A stretch of DNA of 64,000 bases. Source: Xanthobacteraceae bacterium. Its GTDB lineage: Bacteria; Pseudomonadota; Alphaproteobacteria; Rhizobiales; Xanthobacteraceae. Of this stretch, positions 53,080-61,020 are shown one piece after another; within the stretch, counting starts at the first letter, position 1; each line of letters opens with the position of its first letter. Under the pieces are notes generated by a model that saw nothing but the letters and a program-made list of their open reading frames with translations, was not told where the DNA came from and searched no databases. Location: positions 48,685-112,684 of the forward strand of contig JARBUD010000015.1 in the NCBI GenBank assembly GCA_029239875.1, given 5' to 3'. Made by a program: the position numbers and the translations under genes.

Positions 53080-53448
53080 ATCGACCGATCAAGACCGACG
53101 CGGACTATGCGTGGGCGCTGGCCGAGGTGACGCGCTCTTTCGAGCACCAGCCTGAGCCGGGCTCCCCGGAGGGGGATCGTTTCGACGTCCTCTCCGACCT
53201 GATTGCGGCCTATGAGGAACGGTACTTCCCGCTGCCGGACGCCGATCTCGTCGAGGCACTGCGCGCCTTCTTTTGAAGCAGCCGGAAGAATGTAGCGGGA
53301 TCTTGCCGCATTGCTGGGCTCCGCACCGCGTGCATCGGAAATCCTGCCCCGCAAGCGAGCGTTGACTGTCGATGCGATCGGCAAGTTGAGCAAGGTGTGG
53401 GGTGTTCGGGCGGATGTTCTGGTGCCGCCTTACAGGCTGGCGGTTTGA
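53080..53448 (+). pseudogene. HigA-type antitoxin remnant (frameshift plus nonsense)
   Basis: RPIKTDADYAWALAEVTRSF, PEPGSPEGDRFDVLSDLIAA and LPDADLVEALRAFF match the start of HigA-like antitoxins. At 53270-53276 a shift in a T run moves the frame to AAGRM, then an in-frame TAG, then RDLAALLGSAPRASEILPRK-RALT and VLVPPYRLAV, the helix-turn-helix half. The start codon is also altered. The pair is therefore a dead toxin-antitoxin scar. Confidence 0.75.
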
Positions 53449-53595
53449 AACGTCCGTACGGAAGGAGACATCGTGTCGTTGGTGGTGCTGTATGATCGCA
53501 ACGGCGACAGAATAATTAGTGAAGACATTGATATTCAAAGTATTCGCCGCTCAGGCATCACTCGATCGAGATGATGTCTTTCCCGCTCATGCGTT

Positions 53596-54303
53596 TCAGT
53601 CCTGCATGAACGACGTGGCGAGTGCGCGCATGACCAAATCTGGCAGCGCCGCCTCGAGAAGTTGGAAATGATCATTCAGAGCGCGCTCGGCCGCCTCCCT
53701 TCTTCCGTAGGCCAACGCGGATGCCAAGGCCGCGAGGGTGTCATAGAGCGGTACGGCCAGATCGGGTGCTCGATAGGCGCAGCGGCGTACATGATGAGTC
53801 CGCTCGCACAGGTCGGCTACATTGCGCTCAATAACATCGCTACCCATCCAACGGCTTATGACGAGGAAGATGGATTCCGTTCGGCGGGCCAGGGCAATGG
53901 CCGTCCGCGGGTCACGCGGGTTCGAAGGCGGGTGTCCCAGATCGGGTAAGAGCCGAGATGATGCCGGAGGAGCGGCCACTTCGAGGCTGTGTCGGAGCAG
54001 AAGCTTCAGGAGGTCATGGATTTCCTGCATTTCGCGCAGACGTAGTTCGCGGGCGAAGAACCCTCGTGCGGGTATAGCGGCGATATGACCTTCGGCATGC
54101 AGTCGGATCAGCGCCTCGCGCACAGGCGTGTTGCTGACCCTCAGTTGGTCCGAAAGCTCAACGACGACCAGGTGCTGACCGGGACGGAACCTGTATAGTA
54201 GCGCCCTTTTCTTTAGGGCACGGTAGACCTGATGCCGTCGATCCCCGCCTAGGCATCCTGAAGGCTGTGATCCCCGGTGAAAGCGGTCCCCATCGCGTTC
54301 CAT
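53596..54303 (-). CDS. GntR/FadR-family transcriptional regulator
   Basis: 235 residues. Winged helix at about 25-90 (RFRPGQHLVVVELSDQLRVS, NTPVREALIRLHAEGHIAAI, PARGFFAREL) and an FCD-type helical C-terminal domain (SIFLVISRWMGSDVIERNVA, TLAALASALAYGRREAAERA). It is followed in order by the M24 hydrolase gene 23 bases upstream on the same strand, so both may be cotranscribed from the divergent promoter region at 55480-55605, with this gene second. Confidence 0.83.
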   Translation of the reverse strand: MERDGDRFHRGSQPSGCLGGDRRHQVYRALKKRALLYRFRPGQHLVVVELSDQLRVSNTPVREALIRLHAEGHIAAIPARGFFARELRLREMQEIHDLLKLLLRHSLEVAAPPASSRLLPDLGHPPSNPRDPRTAIALARRTESIFLVISRWMGSDVIERNVADLCERTHHVRRCAYRAPDLAVPLYDTLAALASALAYGRREAAERALNDHFQLLEAALPDLVMRALATSFMQD

Positions 54304-54326
54304 CCTGGTGTCTGCGGCTTCCTGCT

Positions 54327-55478
54327 TCAGAGAACCCTCAGGTCGCGGGGATAGGGCGTGAGATAGTCAAAGCCGTCCTCTGTCACGACGATAGAGTCAC
54401 CGATGCGTCCCCCGCCCTTTCCCGGCACGGTAATGCCGCCGTCGACGGCAAAGGTCATGCCGGCCCGTAGCTCACGCGTCTCGCCGCGCTTGAGTTCCGG
54501 CGCCTCCAAGAGCGACATGCCGACCGAGCGGCCTGTCCGATAGCCCGGAGAAAAGCCGGCCGCAGCATAGGTCTCTTCCGCGGCGGCGTTGATCGCCTCG
54601 CAGCGTATGCCGGGGCGGATCGTGGCCAGCGCGGCACGTTGGGCAGCCGCGGAGGCCTCCTGGATGCGCGCCTGTTCGTCAGTCATAGTCCCCACGAAGA
54701 ACTGGCGGTCGAAGCCGAGCTTGTAGTTGCGGAAGCTCACCATGCCGCAGAAGCACAGATAGACTGGATCGCCAGTCTCCAGCCGGCGCACGCCGGCGCG
54801 CCGATGAACCATGCAGGTGTCGGTGCCGGACTGCAGGATCTGCAGATTGTGGATCAGCGGCGAAACGTAGCGGTCCTGCGGATCGCGCAGCAGGGAGGCG
54901 GCCCGGCGCGTGCCAGCCTGCATGGCGGCGAGCGAGATCTCATATTCGGCCACGCCGGGACCGATCGCGTCCGCAGCCGCATCCATCATGTCTATGGCAA
55001 CTGCGCCGGCCTGGCGCATGATGGCGATCTCGTCGGGCGATTTGATCATGCGCTGCTCGGCGACCAGCGGTGCAATATCCGTCAGGGTGCGATCGGGAAG
55101 TTGCTCCCTTATCTCGGCGGCGACGACGTTCGGCAGACGGGCTGCTTCGATCCCAAGTGGCATGGCGGTTACGGGGCGGGCCAATAGGCCAATGAGCAGG
55201 TCCCGCCATTCCCGGCCACCATCGCTCCAGGGGCGAATGTCCCGGACCCAGCTCATGGCCGCGCACATGTCTGATTCCATCAACGGCGTGAGGATCACCG
55301 GAGCCCGACCGGGCCTCACAATCATCAGCGTCGGCCGCCCGAACTCCATGCCGAGATAGTTCCAGTAGCCCCCGTAATAGGCGATCGAGTCCGGATCACT
55401 CAGAACGGCCAGTCCGATGCCGGCGCTCTCGAGGGACTGGGATAGAAGATGCGTGCGCATCTCAAAGGGGCTTGTCAT
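54327..55478 (-). CDS. M24-fold C-N hydrolase, creatinase/ectoine-hydrolase-like, lacking metal ligands
   Basis: 383 residues with a creatinase N-terminal domain (1-135, IAYYGGYWNYLGMEFGRPT) and a pita-bread domain (145-383). The five metal ligands of aminopeptidase P are replaced: Cys242 and Gly255 for the two Asp, Tyr313 for the His, Asp346 and Gly360 for the two Glu. His225 lies 7 residues after a Gly and 11 before a GD, matching the spacing of the catalytic His232 of creatinase as I recall it. It is therefore probably a metal-free C-N hydrolase, not a Xaa-Pro peptidase. It is divergent from the isomerase-like gene. Confidence 0.78.
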   Translation of the reverse strand: MTSPFEMRTHLLSQSLESAGIGLAVLSDPDSIAYYGGYWNYLGMEFGRPTLMIVRPGRAPVILTPLMESDMCAAMSWVRDIRPWSDGGREWRDLLIGLLARPVTAMPLGIEAARLPNVVAAEIREQLPDRTLTDIAPLVAEQRMIKSPDEIAIMRQAGAVAIDMMDAAADAIGPGVAEYEISLAAMQAGTRRAASLLRDPQDRYVSPLIHNLQILQSGTDTCMVHRRAGVRRLETGDPVYLCFCGMVSFRNYKLGFDRQFFVGTMTDEQARIQEASAAAQRAALATIRPGIRCEAINAAAEETYAAAGFSPGYRTGRSVGMSLLEAPELKRGETRELRAGMTFAVDGGITVPGKGGGRIGDSIVVTEDGFDYLTPYPRDLRVL

Positions 55479-55487
55479 TTGCCAACC

Positions 55488-55590
55488 TGTATGCAGCTAT
55501 GGAATGCCTCACGATAGTGAGGCTCGAATTGCGTTGTCAATATTGTAATTATGGCTGTGCCGTTCCGGAACTTTTCCATAGCTGCATACA
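55488..55590. promoter_or_regulatory. Divergent promoter region with a perfect 17-bp inverted repeat
   Basis: TGTATGCAGCTATGGAA at 55488-55504 returns as its exact reverse complement at 55574-55590, 69 bases apart. Each arm starts with the near-palindrome CTGTATGCAG, a size and type fitting a GntR/FCD dimer site. Between them are a perfect hairpin (GCCTCAC-GATA-GTGAGGC, 55506-55523) and an AT-rich core (TTGTCAATATTGTAATTATG) suited to promoters for both divergent genes. Confidence 0.7.
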
Positions 55591-55605
55591 CCAAGGAGGC
55601 AAGGC

Positions 55606-56343
55606 GTGCGTAAGATCAAGAGTGATGCGGGTCGCCATCACCGGGCAAAGATCGGGTTCGTGCTGTTGGCAATGGAACAGACCATCGAGGACGACATGTT
55701 CACTCTCCGTCCAAGGGGCGTGGGGGTTCACTTCACGCGGGCCCCCATGGCGAACCGGGTCAGCGTCGACACGCTGGCGGCAATGGCCTCGAGCATTGGC
55801 GATGCTGCCAGCCTGCTCCTGCCGGAGGAGGCGCTCGATGTTGTCTGTTACGCCTGCACATCGGGCAGCGTCGTCATCGGCGAGGAGCGGGTTTTTGCAG
55901 AGTTGAACCGGGGCAAGCCCAACGCCCGGACCACCTCATTGATCACCTCGGTCATGCGGGCTCTGGAGGCGCTGAAGGTCCGCCGCATCGCCATCGCCAC
56001 GCCCTATCTTGCCGAGGTCGATGCTATCGAACGCAGCTATATGGCGGAACGCGGCTTCGAGATCGTTCACATGCAAGGATTGGGGATCGAGAAGGATGCC
56101 GATATGGTGCGGGTAGCGCCGGAAGCCATCCTGAATTTCGCCCTCAGCGTCGATCGCACTGAGGCCGAGGCGCTCTTCATCAGCTGCGGCGCTCTACGGT
56201 CTCTCGACATTATCGAGGAACTCGAGCACCGGATCGGCAAACCCGTTGTGACCAGCAATCAGGCGATGATGTGGGACTGTCTGCGACTTGCCGGGATCAC
56301 CGACCAGCGGGATAATTATGGCATTCTGCTTCGGGAGCATTGA
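55606..56343 (+). CDS. Asp/Glu racemase superfamily protein, maleate isomerase/EutA-like
   Basis: 245 residues from a GTG with a GGAGG ribosome site 7 bases upstream. Two active-site Cys sit where the family needs them: Cys84 in VVCYACTSGS and Cys194 in FISCGALRSLD. The best matching branch is maleate cis-trans isomerase, arylmalonate decarboxylase and EutA of ectoine use clusters. With a divergent creatinase-like hydrolase it repeats the EutA/EutD pairing, but the other eut genes are absent. It would rearrange a dicarboxylate-like pathway intermediate. Confidence 0.82.
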   Translation: MRKIKSDAGRHHRAKIGFVLLAMEQTIEDDMFTLRPRGVGVHFTRAPMANRVSVDTLAAMASSIGDAASLLLPEEALDVVCYACTSGSVVIGEERVFAELNRGKPNARTTSLITSVMRALEALKVRRIAIATPYLAEVDAIERSYMAERGFEIVHMQGLGIEKDADMVRVAPEAILNFALSVDRTEAEALFISCGALRSLDIIEELEHRIGKPVVTSNQAMMWDCLRLAGITDQRDNYGILLREH

Positions 56344-57030
56344 GTGAACGAGAGCGCGACGAGCGAAAACTCAAGGACACGAGCCCCGCGCGGCCAGGTG
56401 ACGGACATCTACCGGACCTTGCGCGACCGGATCTGTCTGCTGCGCTACCCGCCCGGCATGCTGCTCGGCGAGCACGAACTCGCCGAAGAATTCGCAGTCA
56501 GTCGCACGCCTGTGCGCCAGGCGCTGCAGCGGCTGGAATATGACGGACTCACCGAGACCCGCAACGGCGTGGGAACGATGGTGACCGGCGTCGATCCAAA
56601 CGCCTTCCGTGACATTTACGCGTTCCGGCTGCGCCTGAGCGAAATGATGGGCGAGTTCCCCGCTGAAGACGAGGCACCGCGCGCCCTCTCAACCATCCTT
56701 CTACTTCAGGACCGGTTGGTGGCCTTGAGAGGCCAGCGGGACATGGAGGCGTTCTGGCAGCTCAACCATGAACTTCATCATGCCACGAACCGGCTCATCG
56801 CCAATTTGGCTTTGCGCGAGACCCATGAGCGCTATTACTTCCAGGCCTCGCGCATCTGGTACAGCGTGATCGAGGCGTTTTTCGAGGAACAGATTACCGA
56901 TCTGGCCAGTGAACTCAACGAAATCGAGGGTGCGCTGCGCGCCGGCGACATAAGGGCCGTCGGCTACATCCAGCGCAACCATATTGCCTTTGGTCTTCAT
57001 CGTGTCGCGAGCGCACACACTGCCGTTTGA
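56344..57030 (+). CDS. GntR/FadR-family transcriptional regulator (FCD domain)
   Basis: 228 residues from the GTG right after the stop of the preceding gene. Winged helix at about 18-80 (PPGMLLGEHELAEEFAVSRT, PVRQALQRLEYDGLTE) and an FCD domain (about 95-220) with metal-site-type residues (NHELHHATNRLI, RNHIAFGLHRV). Its FCD domain resembles the truncated one at 46591, so both probably recognise related ligands. It is the natural candidate to bind the 17-bp repeats at 55488-55590. Confidence 0.86.
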   Translation: MNESATSENSRTRAPRGQVTDIYRTLRDRICLLRYPPGMLLGEHELAEEFAVSRTPVRQALQRLEYDGLTETRNGVGTMVTGVDPNAFRDIYAFRLRLSEMMGEFPAEDEAPRALSTILLLQDRLVALRGQRDMEAFWQLNHELHHATNRLIANLALRETHERYYFQASRIWYSVIEAFFEEQITDLASELNEIEGALRAGDIRAVGYIQRNHIAFGLHRVASAHTAV

Positions 57031-57078
57031 TGCTGCAGACCCAGCCCGGACGGGCCGGGTCCCATGCGGGCCAGATGT

Positions 57079-57102
57079 GTTTACATATTATAGTTGATAA
57101 AC
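57079..57102. promoter_or_regulatory. AT-rich dyad upstream of the XRE gene
   Basis: GTTTA at 57079-57083 and TAAAC at 57098-57102 flank an AT core (CATATTATAGTTGA) 31 bases before the chosen ATG. It stands out in this GC-rich region and may be the promoter and auto-operator of the small regulator. Confidence 0.4.
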
Positions 57103-57133
57103 TCGATGCGACGGAATTGCGAACGGTTTGCGC

Positions 57134-57352
57134 ATGGATATGCGCAAGCTGGTCGGACGAAATTTCGCCCGCCTGCGTCAGGCCAAGGACCTGACGCAGG
57201 AACAGGTTGCCGAGCGCTCGGGGCTGAGCCAGCAGTATCTCAGTGGTCTCGAACGCGGCCGACGCAATCCGACGATCATCACCCTCTATGAGCTGGCACG
57301 TGCTCTCGATGTCAGCCATGTCGAGCTGGTTCTTCCGCCGGACGAGAAGTGA
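57134..57352 (+). CDS. Small XRE-family helix-turn-helix regulator
   Basis: 72 residues from the ATG at 57134 (a TTG at 57128 is also in frame). It is almost only a Cro/C1-type HTH: NFARLRQAKDLTQEQVAERS, GLSQQYLSGLERGRRNPTII, TLYELARALDVSHVELV. Such single-domain regulators are common just upstream of DUF736 and other genes in alphaproteobacterial integrative elements, which fits the neighbours. Confidence 0.86.
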   Translation: MDMRKLVGRNFARLRQAKDLTQEQVAERSGLSQQYLSGLERGRRNPTIITLYELARALDVSHVELVLPPDEK

Positions 57353-57406
57353 GGGGTGCGGGTGTGACCCCGGCCGTGAGGCCGGGGCCCTGATCCAGGC
57401 GAGGTC

Positions 57407-57733
57407 TTAGTCGCTGCGACGCCCGTTGGGGCGGGACCAGATGAGGGAGAAGGTCTCTCCGTCCTCGTCATCGAAGAGGTTGGCGTAGATGGGGGCGTTG
57501 AAGCTCGGATCGTCGAGCTTGAGGCCCAGATAGTCGCGGCCCTCGGTGGAGCGCTTGGACCAGGCGGCGCCGATCTCGGCGCGGCCGACCACGACCCGGT
57601 GGCTGGGGGCGTTCTCGCCGGTGGCGCGGGTGTCGGGGACGATGCGCACGCCCCGGGCCTGCACGCCGAGGGTGACGATGTCGCCGGTGAACTCGTTGGT
57701 GCCGGTCTTCTTGAAGGTGCCGATGGTGGCCAT
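57407..57733 (-). CDS. DUF736 family protein of mobile elements
   Basis: 108 residues from the ATG at 57733. ATIGTFKKTGTNEFTGDIVT, GENAPSHRVVVGRAEIGAAW and SFNAPIYANLFDDEDGETFS are the conserved DUF736 motifs. DUF736 genes are a marker of conjugative plasmids and integrative elements in Hyphomicrobiales. The function is unknown. It appears intact although its neighbours are broken. Confidence 0.9.
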   Translation of the reverse strand: MATIGTFKKTGTNEFTGDIVTLGVQARGVRIVPDTRATGENAPSHRVVVGRAEIGAAWSKRSTEGRDYLGLKLDDPSFNAPIYANLFDDEDGETFSLIWSRPNGRRSD

Positions 57734-58334
57734 GTTCCGTCTCCGTCCTGTCTTCTGAGCCCGCACCATTGCGGCCTCGATGGCGATCGGGAGGCCGAAG
57801 GCGAGCGACGCCACATCGCCTCGGCGTCCCCGTCGCGCTCGCGCGAGGGGGTGAGGATTGCGACCGCAGCGCAGCGGAGGACGGCGCAGGCGCGACTTTG
57901 TTGCCTCGCGAGGAATGACGGCGATCCGGAGCCCCGCGCAGCGCGCGAGGTGGGCGTCGGCAGGGGAAGAAAGTCGGAACCAGCCGTTGTGGCATACGCG
58001 CTCGAGGCGAAGCCGTCTTTCGGCCAGATCAGGCCATTGAAGAGGCCGCCTGGAGCGGGCACGGGCGGATGGATGACGGAGAGGCTGTGGCCCTCGCGCC
58101 GAATACACAGGCCCGACCGACCCACACCGCCGGACGATGCCCTGAGCCGGGCCAATCTGCCCATTCCCCGTCCCGCTAACGTCGCGAATGCTTTGCCCCG
58201 AGGGGTCTTTCGACTGCGACACGGGTCCTCCACGCGCACCAATCCTGCCGCATCGAAGGGCGAAGCCGGCGCGCCAGATCTCCGCTCCCTCCCGGCCCAG
58301 CCGGTTGACGCGGACGCTATGCCATTCGCTGTCA
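57734..58334. other. Non-coding remnant of a mobile element backbone
   Basis: About 600 bases between the DUF736 gene and the broken membrane gene. Open frames run through on both strands, but their composition (Arg/Pro/Ala-rich, no motif) is not that of real proteins. In intact elements other genes occupy this place, so decay or deletion is likely. Confidence 0.4.
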
Positions 58335-58673
58335 CCATCTGCCACGTCTGCGAGGGCATGGGTGTGCTTCACGATGCCATGGGTGGCGTGGAAGCCTGCC
58401 GCCGCAGCCGGGACGACGAACACGGCGGCGTTGAGCAGACGCACCCAGGTCTTGCGGACGATCGCGAACAGGAACTGGCCGAGGGCGTAAGTCACGCCAG
58501 CGACGGCAAAGCCGACAAGGATAGCGCCGAGCCATTCGGCGCCGGTCCCTTAGGCCCATGTGCCCGCCGCGATTGCCCGCAAACAGCGGCAACGCGAAAA
58601 CCGCCAGAGTGAAGAGCAGCCAGCAGAGGAATGCGATCGTCACCATGCTAAGGAAAATGCCGATGAAGATCAT
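58335..58673 (-). pseudogene. Broken membrane protein gene of a conjugative element
   Basis: The ATG at 58673 opens FLSMVTIAFLCWLLFTLAVF-ALPLFAG, the start of a small membrane protein often found with DUF736. After ALPLFAG one base is missing: the proper sequence goes on in another frame as AIAAGTWA, then a TAA where Tyr is expected, then GTGAEWLGAILVGFAVAGVT and YALGQFLFAIVRKTWVRLLN. The C-terminus after VKHTHALADV is also unlike the family. Two or three lesions make it non-functional. The 3' limit is approximate. Confidence 0.65.
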
Positions 58674-58780
58674 GGTGGTGGCTCAGTAAGATCAGCGGGA
58701 TGCGTCGCCACCGCCTCCGAGGCACCCGCCCGATGAGCAGAATTGGCGGCGGCCACCATTCATGGCCGCCTGGTCGCCTC

Positions 58781-58948
58781 TCAGGAGGCGAAGGGGTCGA
58801 TTTCGCGGACGATCGCGGCTTCTTCGCCGTCATATTCGGCAGCCGGGGCGACGGAGAGCGTGCCGTCACCGGCGCGGAAGATGACGACGGTGGCCATCAG
58901 GGTGGTGGCGAGGCTGAAGGCAAAGGCGTGAGGGATTTGGGCGGACAT
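58781..58948 (-). CDS. Small hypothetical protein of mobile-element type
   Basis: 55 residues from the ATG at 58948. HAFAFSLATTLMATVVIFRA forms a hydrophobic helix, followed by DGTLSVAPAAEYDGEEAAIV and an acidic end. Similar short proteins accompany DUF736 in conjugative elements. It may be intact; function unknown. Confidence 0.5.
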   Translation of the reverse strand: MSAQIPHAFAFSLATTLMATVVIFRAGDGTLSVAPAAEYDGEEAAIVREIDPFAS

Positions 58949-59228
58949 CGACCTGGCTCCTGCGCGAGCGGAGTCCATCCCCCGCTGACAGGCGCCCGAA
59001 GAGGCCGGCCGTTGGCCGCAATCACCGCGTAAGGCGCAGCCGGAGCGGCGGCACGCGCAGCGTAGTCCGACCCTTCATGGGTTGATGGCGTCAGGCCATC
59101 GGCTGGACCCAAGGATCAGCGTCGTGAAGCGGGGATGGTCGTCCGGTCAGGAGACCTGGGTGTCAGGTTTTCGCGAATGCCGATCCATCGCGCTGCACAG
59201 CCCTATGCCTGCTGCCAGTACCAGGTCG

Positions 59229-59651
59229 TCAGCGTTCCGCGTTCCACGGATTGATGACCGCCACACCGGCGGCGTCGAACGCGCTGCTATCGCGCGTGGC
59301 CACAGCGAAGCCCCGAGAAGCCGCAATCGCTGCGATATAGCCGTCGGGAGTCGGAAAGCCCTTTCCGGCCGCGCGAGCTTTCACGGCGAGGTCGGCATAG
59401 TGTCGTGCGGCAGCGACATCGAAAGGCAAGACGCGGTCGGCGAACAGCTCCATCACGCCGTCCAGGGCCTCGGTCAGCCGGTCTTTGCGCTTGCCCACGG
59501 GCAGCGCACCGATGCCGAATAGCAGTTCCGCAATCGTGACGCTGGAGAGATAGAGCGTCTCTGCCGCCTGCTCGTCGAGCCACCCCCGCACGGCGTCGTC
59601 AGGGACGGGTTTCATCGCCTCCGATATGACATTGGTGTCGAGAAGGATCAT
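59229..59651 (-). CDS. PIN-domain toxin, VapC/FitB type
   Basis: 140 residues. Acidic PIN residues are seen: Asp5 in LLDTNVISE, Glu41 in VTIAELLFGI, Asp102 in PTPDGYIAAIA and Asp120 in ATRDSSAFD. The FitB branch is indicated by ISEAMKPVPD and the NPW end. It acts as an RNase held by the antitoxin encoded directly upstream; its start overlaps that gene by 4 bases. Confidence 0.9.
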   Translation of the reverse strand: MILLDTNVISEAMKPVPDDAVRGWLDEQAAETLYLSSVTIAELLFGIGALPVGKRKDRLTEALDGVMELFADRVLPFDVAAARHYADLAVKARAAGKGFPTPDGYIAAIAASRGFAVATRDSSAFDAAGVAVINPWNAER

Positions 59652-59902
59652 TCGAAGCTCATGGGCTCGGCGGGCGTCCTGTCGCGCGCCGGGTTGAGGG
59701 CGTTGACATCCTCATTGGTCAGGCCAAGCCGGCGGCTGCGCTCCGCGAGCGCCGTGCCGAGCCGCAGGCGCCTGTCGGGGCGAACGGCGCTCTCAAGAAT
59801 GTCTCGCATCTCGGCTTCGGTACTGCGGCCATGCTGTGCCGCGCGTACCTTAAGGGCGCGGTGCGTCGCCTCGGAGAGATTCCGGATCGTCACTGCGGGC
59901 AT
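59648..59902 (-). CDS. Antitoxin, VapB/FitA-like ribbon-helix-helix
   Basis: 84 residues. VTIRNLSEATHRALKVRAAQ and HGRSTEAEMRDILESAV form a FitA-type ribbon-helix-helix. The C-terminal part should wrap the PIN toxin. It probably represses its own promoter. Toxin-antitoxin pairs of this kind often stabilise integrative elements, which fits its position in the island. Confidence 0.88.
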   Translation of the reverse strand: MPAVTIRNLSEATHRALKVRAAQHGRSTEAEMRDILESAVRPDRRLRLGTALAERSRRLGLTNEDVNALNPARDRTPAEPMSFE

Positions 59903-59986
59903 GATGGCGCCTCCAGTAAGGTTGATAGCGTTGATAGCAATCTAGAGAATCTGCCATCACATTCAAGATGGCAGCTCTGGTGGCGC

Positions 59987-60237
59987 TTATGCGCCGCCAG
60001 AGCCGAACCGATAGACCGGGATGCCCATCTTGCGGGCCTTGTCGGCGAGATTGTCCTGAATGCCGGTGCCGGGGAAGATCACGACCCCGATCGGCAGCAC
60101 GTTCAGCATCTGATCGTTGCGCTTGAAGGGCGCGGCCTTGGCGTGCTTGGTCCAGTCGGGCTTGAAGGCCACCTGCGGCACCTTGCGGCTGTCGGCCCAG
60201 AGGGACGCGATCTTTTCGGCGCCCTTTGGGGAGCCGC
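59987..60237 (-). pseudogene. DUF2493 protein remnant (C-terminal part)
   Basis: Reads GGSPKGAEKIASLWADSRKV, then PQVAFKPDWTKHAKAAPFKR, NDQMLNVLPIGVVIFPGTGI and ends RFGSGGA. This is the end of DUF2493/SLOG-like proteins from conjugative elements. Everything upstream of GGSPKGAE is replaced by the end of an SLC13 permease, so only the last 80 residues remain. Confidence 0.72.
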
Positions 60238-60239
60238 CA

Positions 60240-61020
60240 TAACGTCCAGTAAAGCGGGATGACGACCACCGTCACGATCAGTGCCCAGGCCATGACGATC
60301 AGGCCGAGCTTCCAGAAGTCCCCGAACTTGTATCCGCCCGGTCCATACACCATCAGGCTCACGCCATTGGCGAACGGGGTGAGGAAGGAGGCGCTGGCGC
60401 CCATGGCGACACCCAGCATCATGGGAAGCGCGGAGACGCCCAGCTCGGAAGCCGTGGCCAGACCGATCGGCATCATGACGAGGGCCGACGAGGTATTGGA
60501 GATGAACTGGGTAACGATCGCCGAGGCGACGAAGAGCCCGGCAAGCACGGCAACCGGGCCGAAACCGCCGAGCGCGTTGACGATGTAGTCCCCGATCAGA
60601 GCGGCGGCGCCGGTGTTCGCCATGGCCGTCGCCGGAGGGATCATCGCCCCGATCAGCAGGCAGGTGTTCCAGTCGATGCCTCGATAGAACTGGTTGAGCG
60701 TCAGCACGCGGGTGACGACCATCAATGTCGCGCAGATCACGGCCGCAATGGGCGCCGGCACGATGTTGAAGGCAAGCAGCAGGATGAGCAGCAGCAGGAT
60801 GGCGATTGCTCTCCTGGCACCCGGCCCCAGGGCCACCGCCTGCTTCTGCACCACCTCGGGGGAGTCAACCACCAGCACCTTCGGATCCGCGAGGTAGCGA
60901 TCGAGCGCCTTCCACGTGCCCTGCAACAGAAGATGGTTCTCCCGCATTCAGCACGATGGCCTGCTGCGGCATCTCATCATTGCCGCGCAACACCGCCAGG
61001 ACCATGAGCTGGCCGTCTTC
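60240..61020 (-). pseudogene. SLC13-type permease remnant, frameshifted and truncated
   Basis: The C-terminal half of an SLC13 permease with a preceding RCK_C-like region: TTEDGQLMVLAVLRGNDEMP, then after a one-base insertion (GAGAACC for GAGACC) LLLQGTWKALDRYLADPKVL, then membrane segments with SNTSSALVMMPIGLATASEL and FANGVSLMVYGPGGYKFGDF. The N-terminal transport half is missing at the 5' side and the 3' end joins DUF2493 sequence. The upstream limit is approximate. Confidence 0.72.

Noticed and set aside
54327..55478. Naming the M24 gene as a Xaa-Pro aminopeptidase or as ectoine hydrolase
   Set aside because: The metal ligands of the peptidases are missing, and the other ectoine-use genes are absent, so only the fold-level class is supported.
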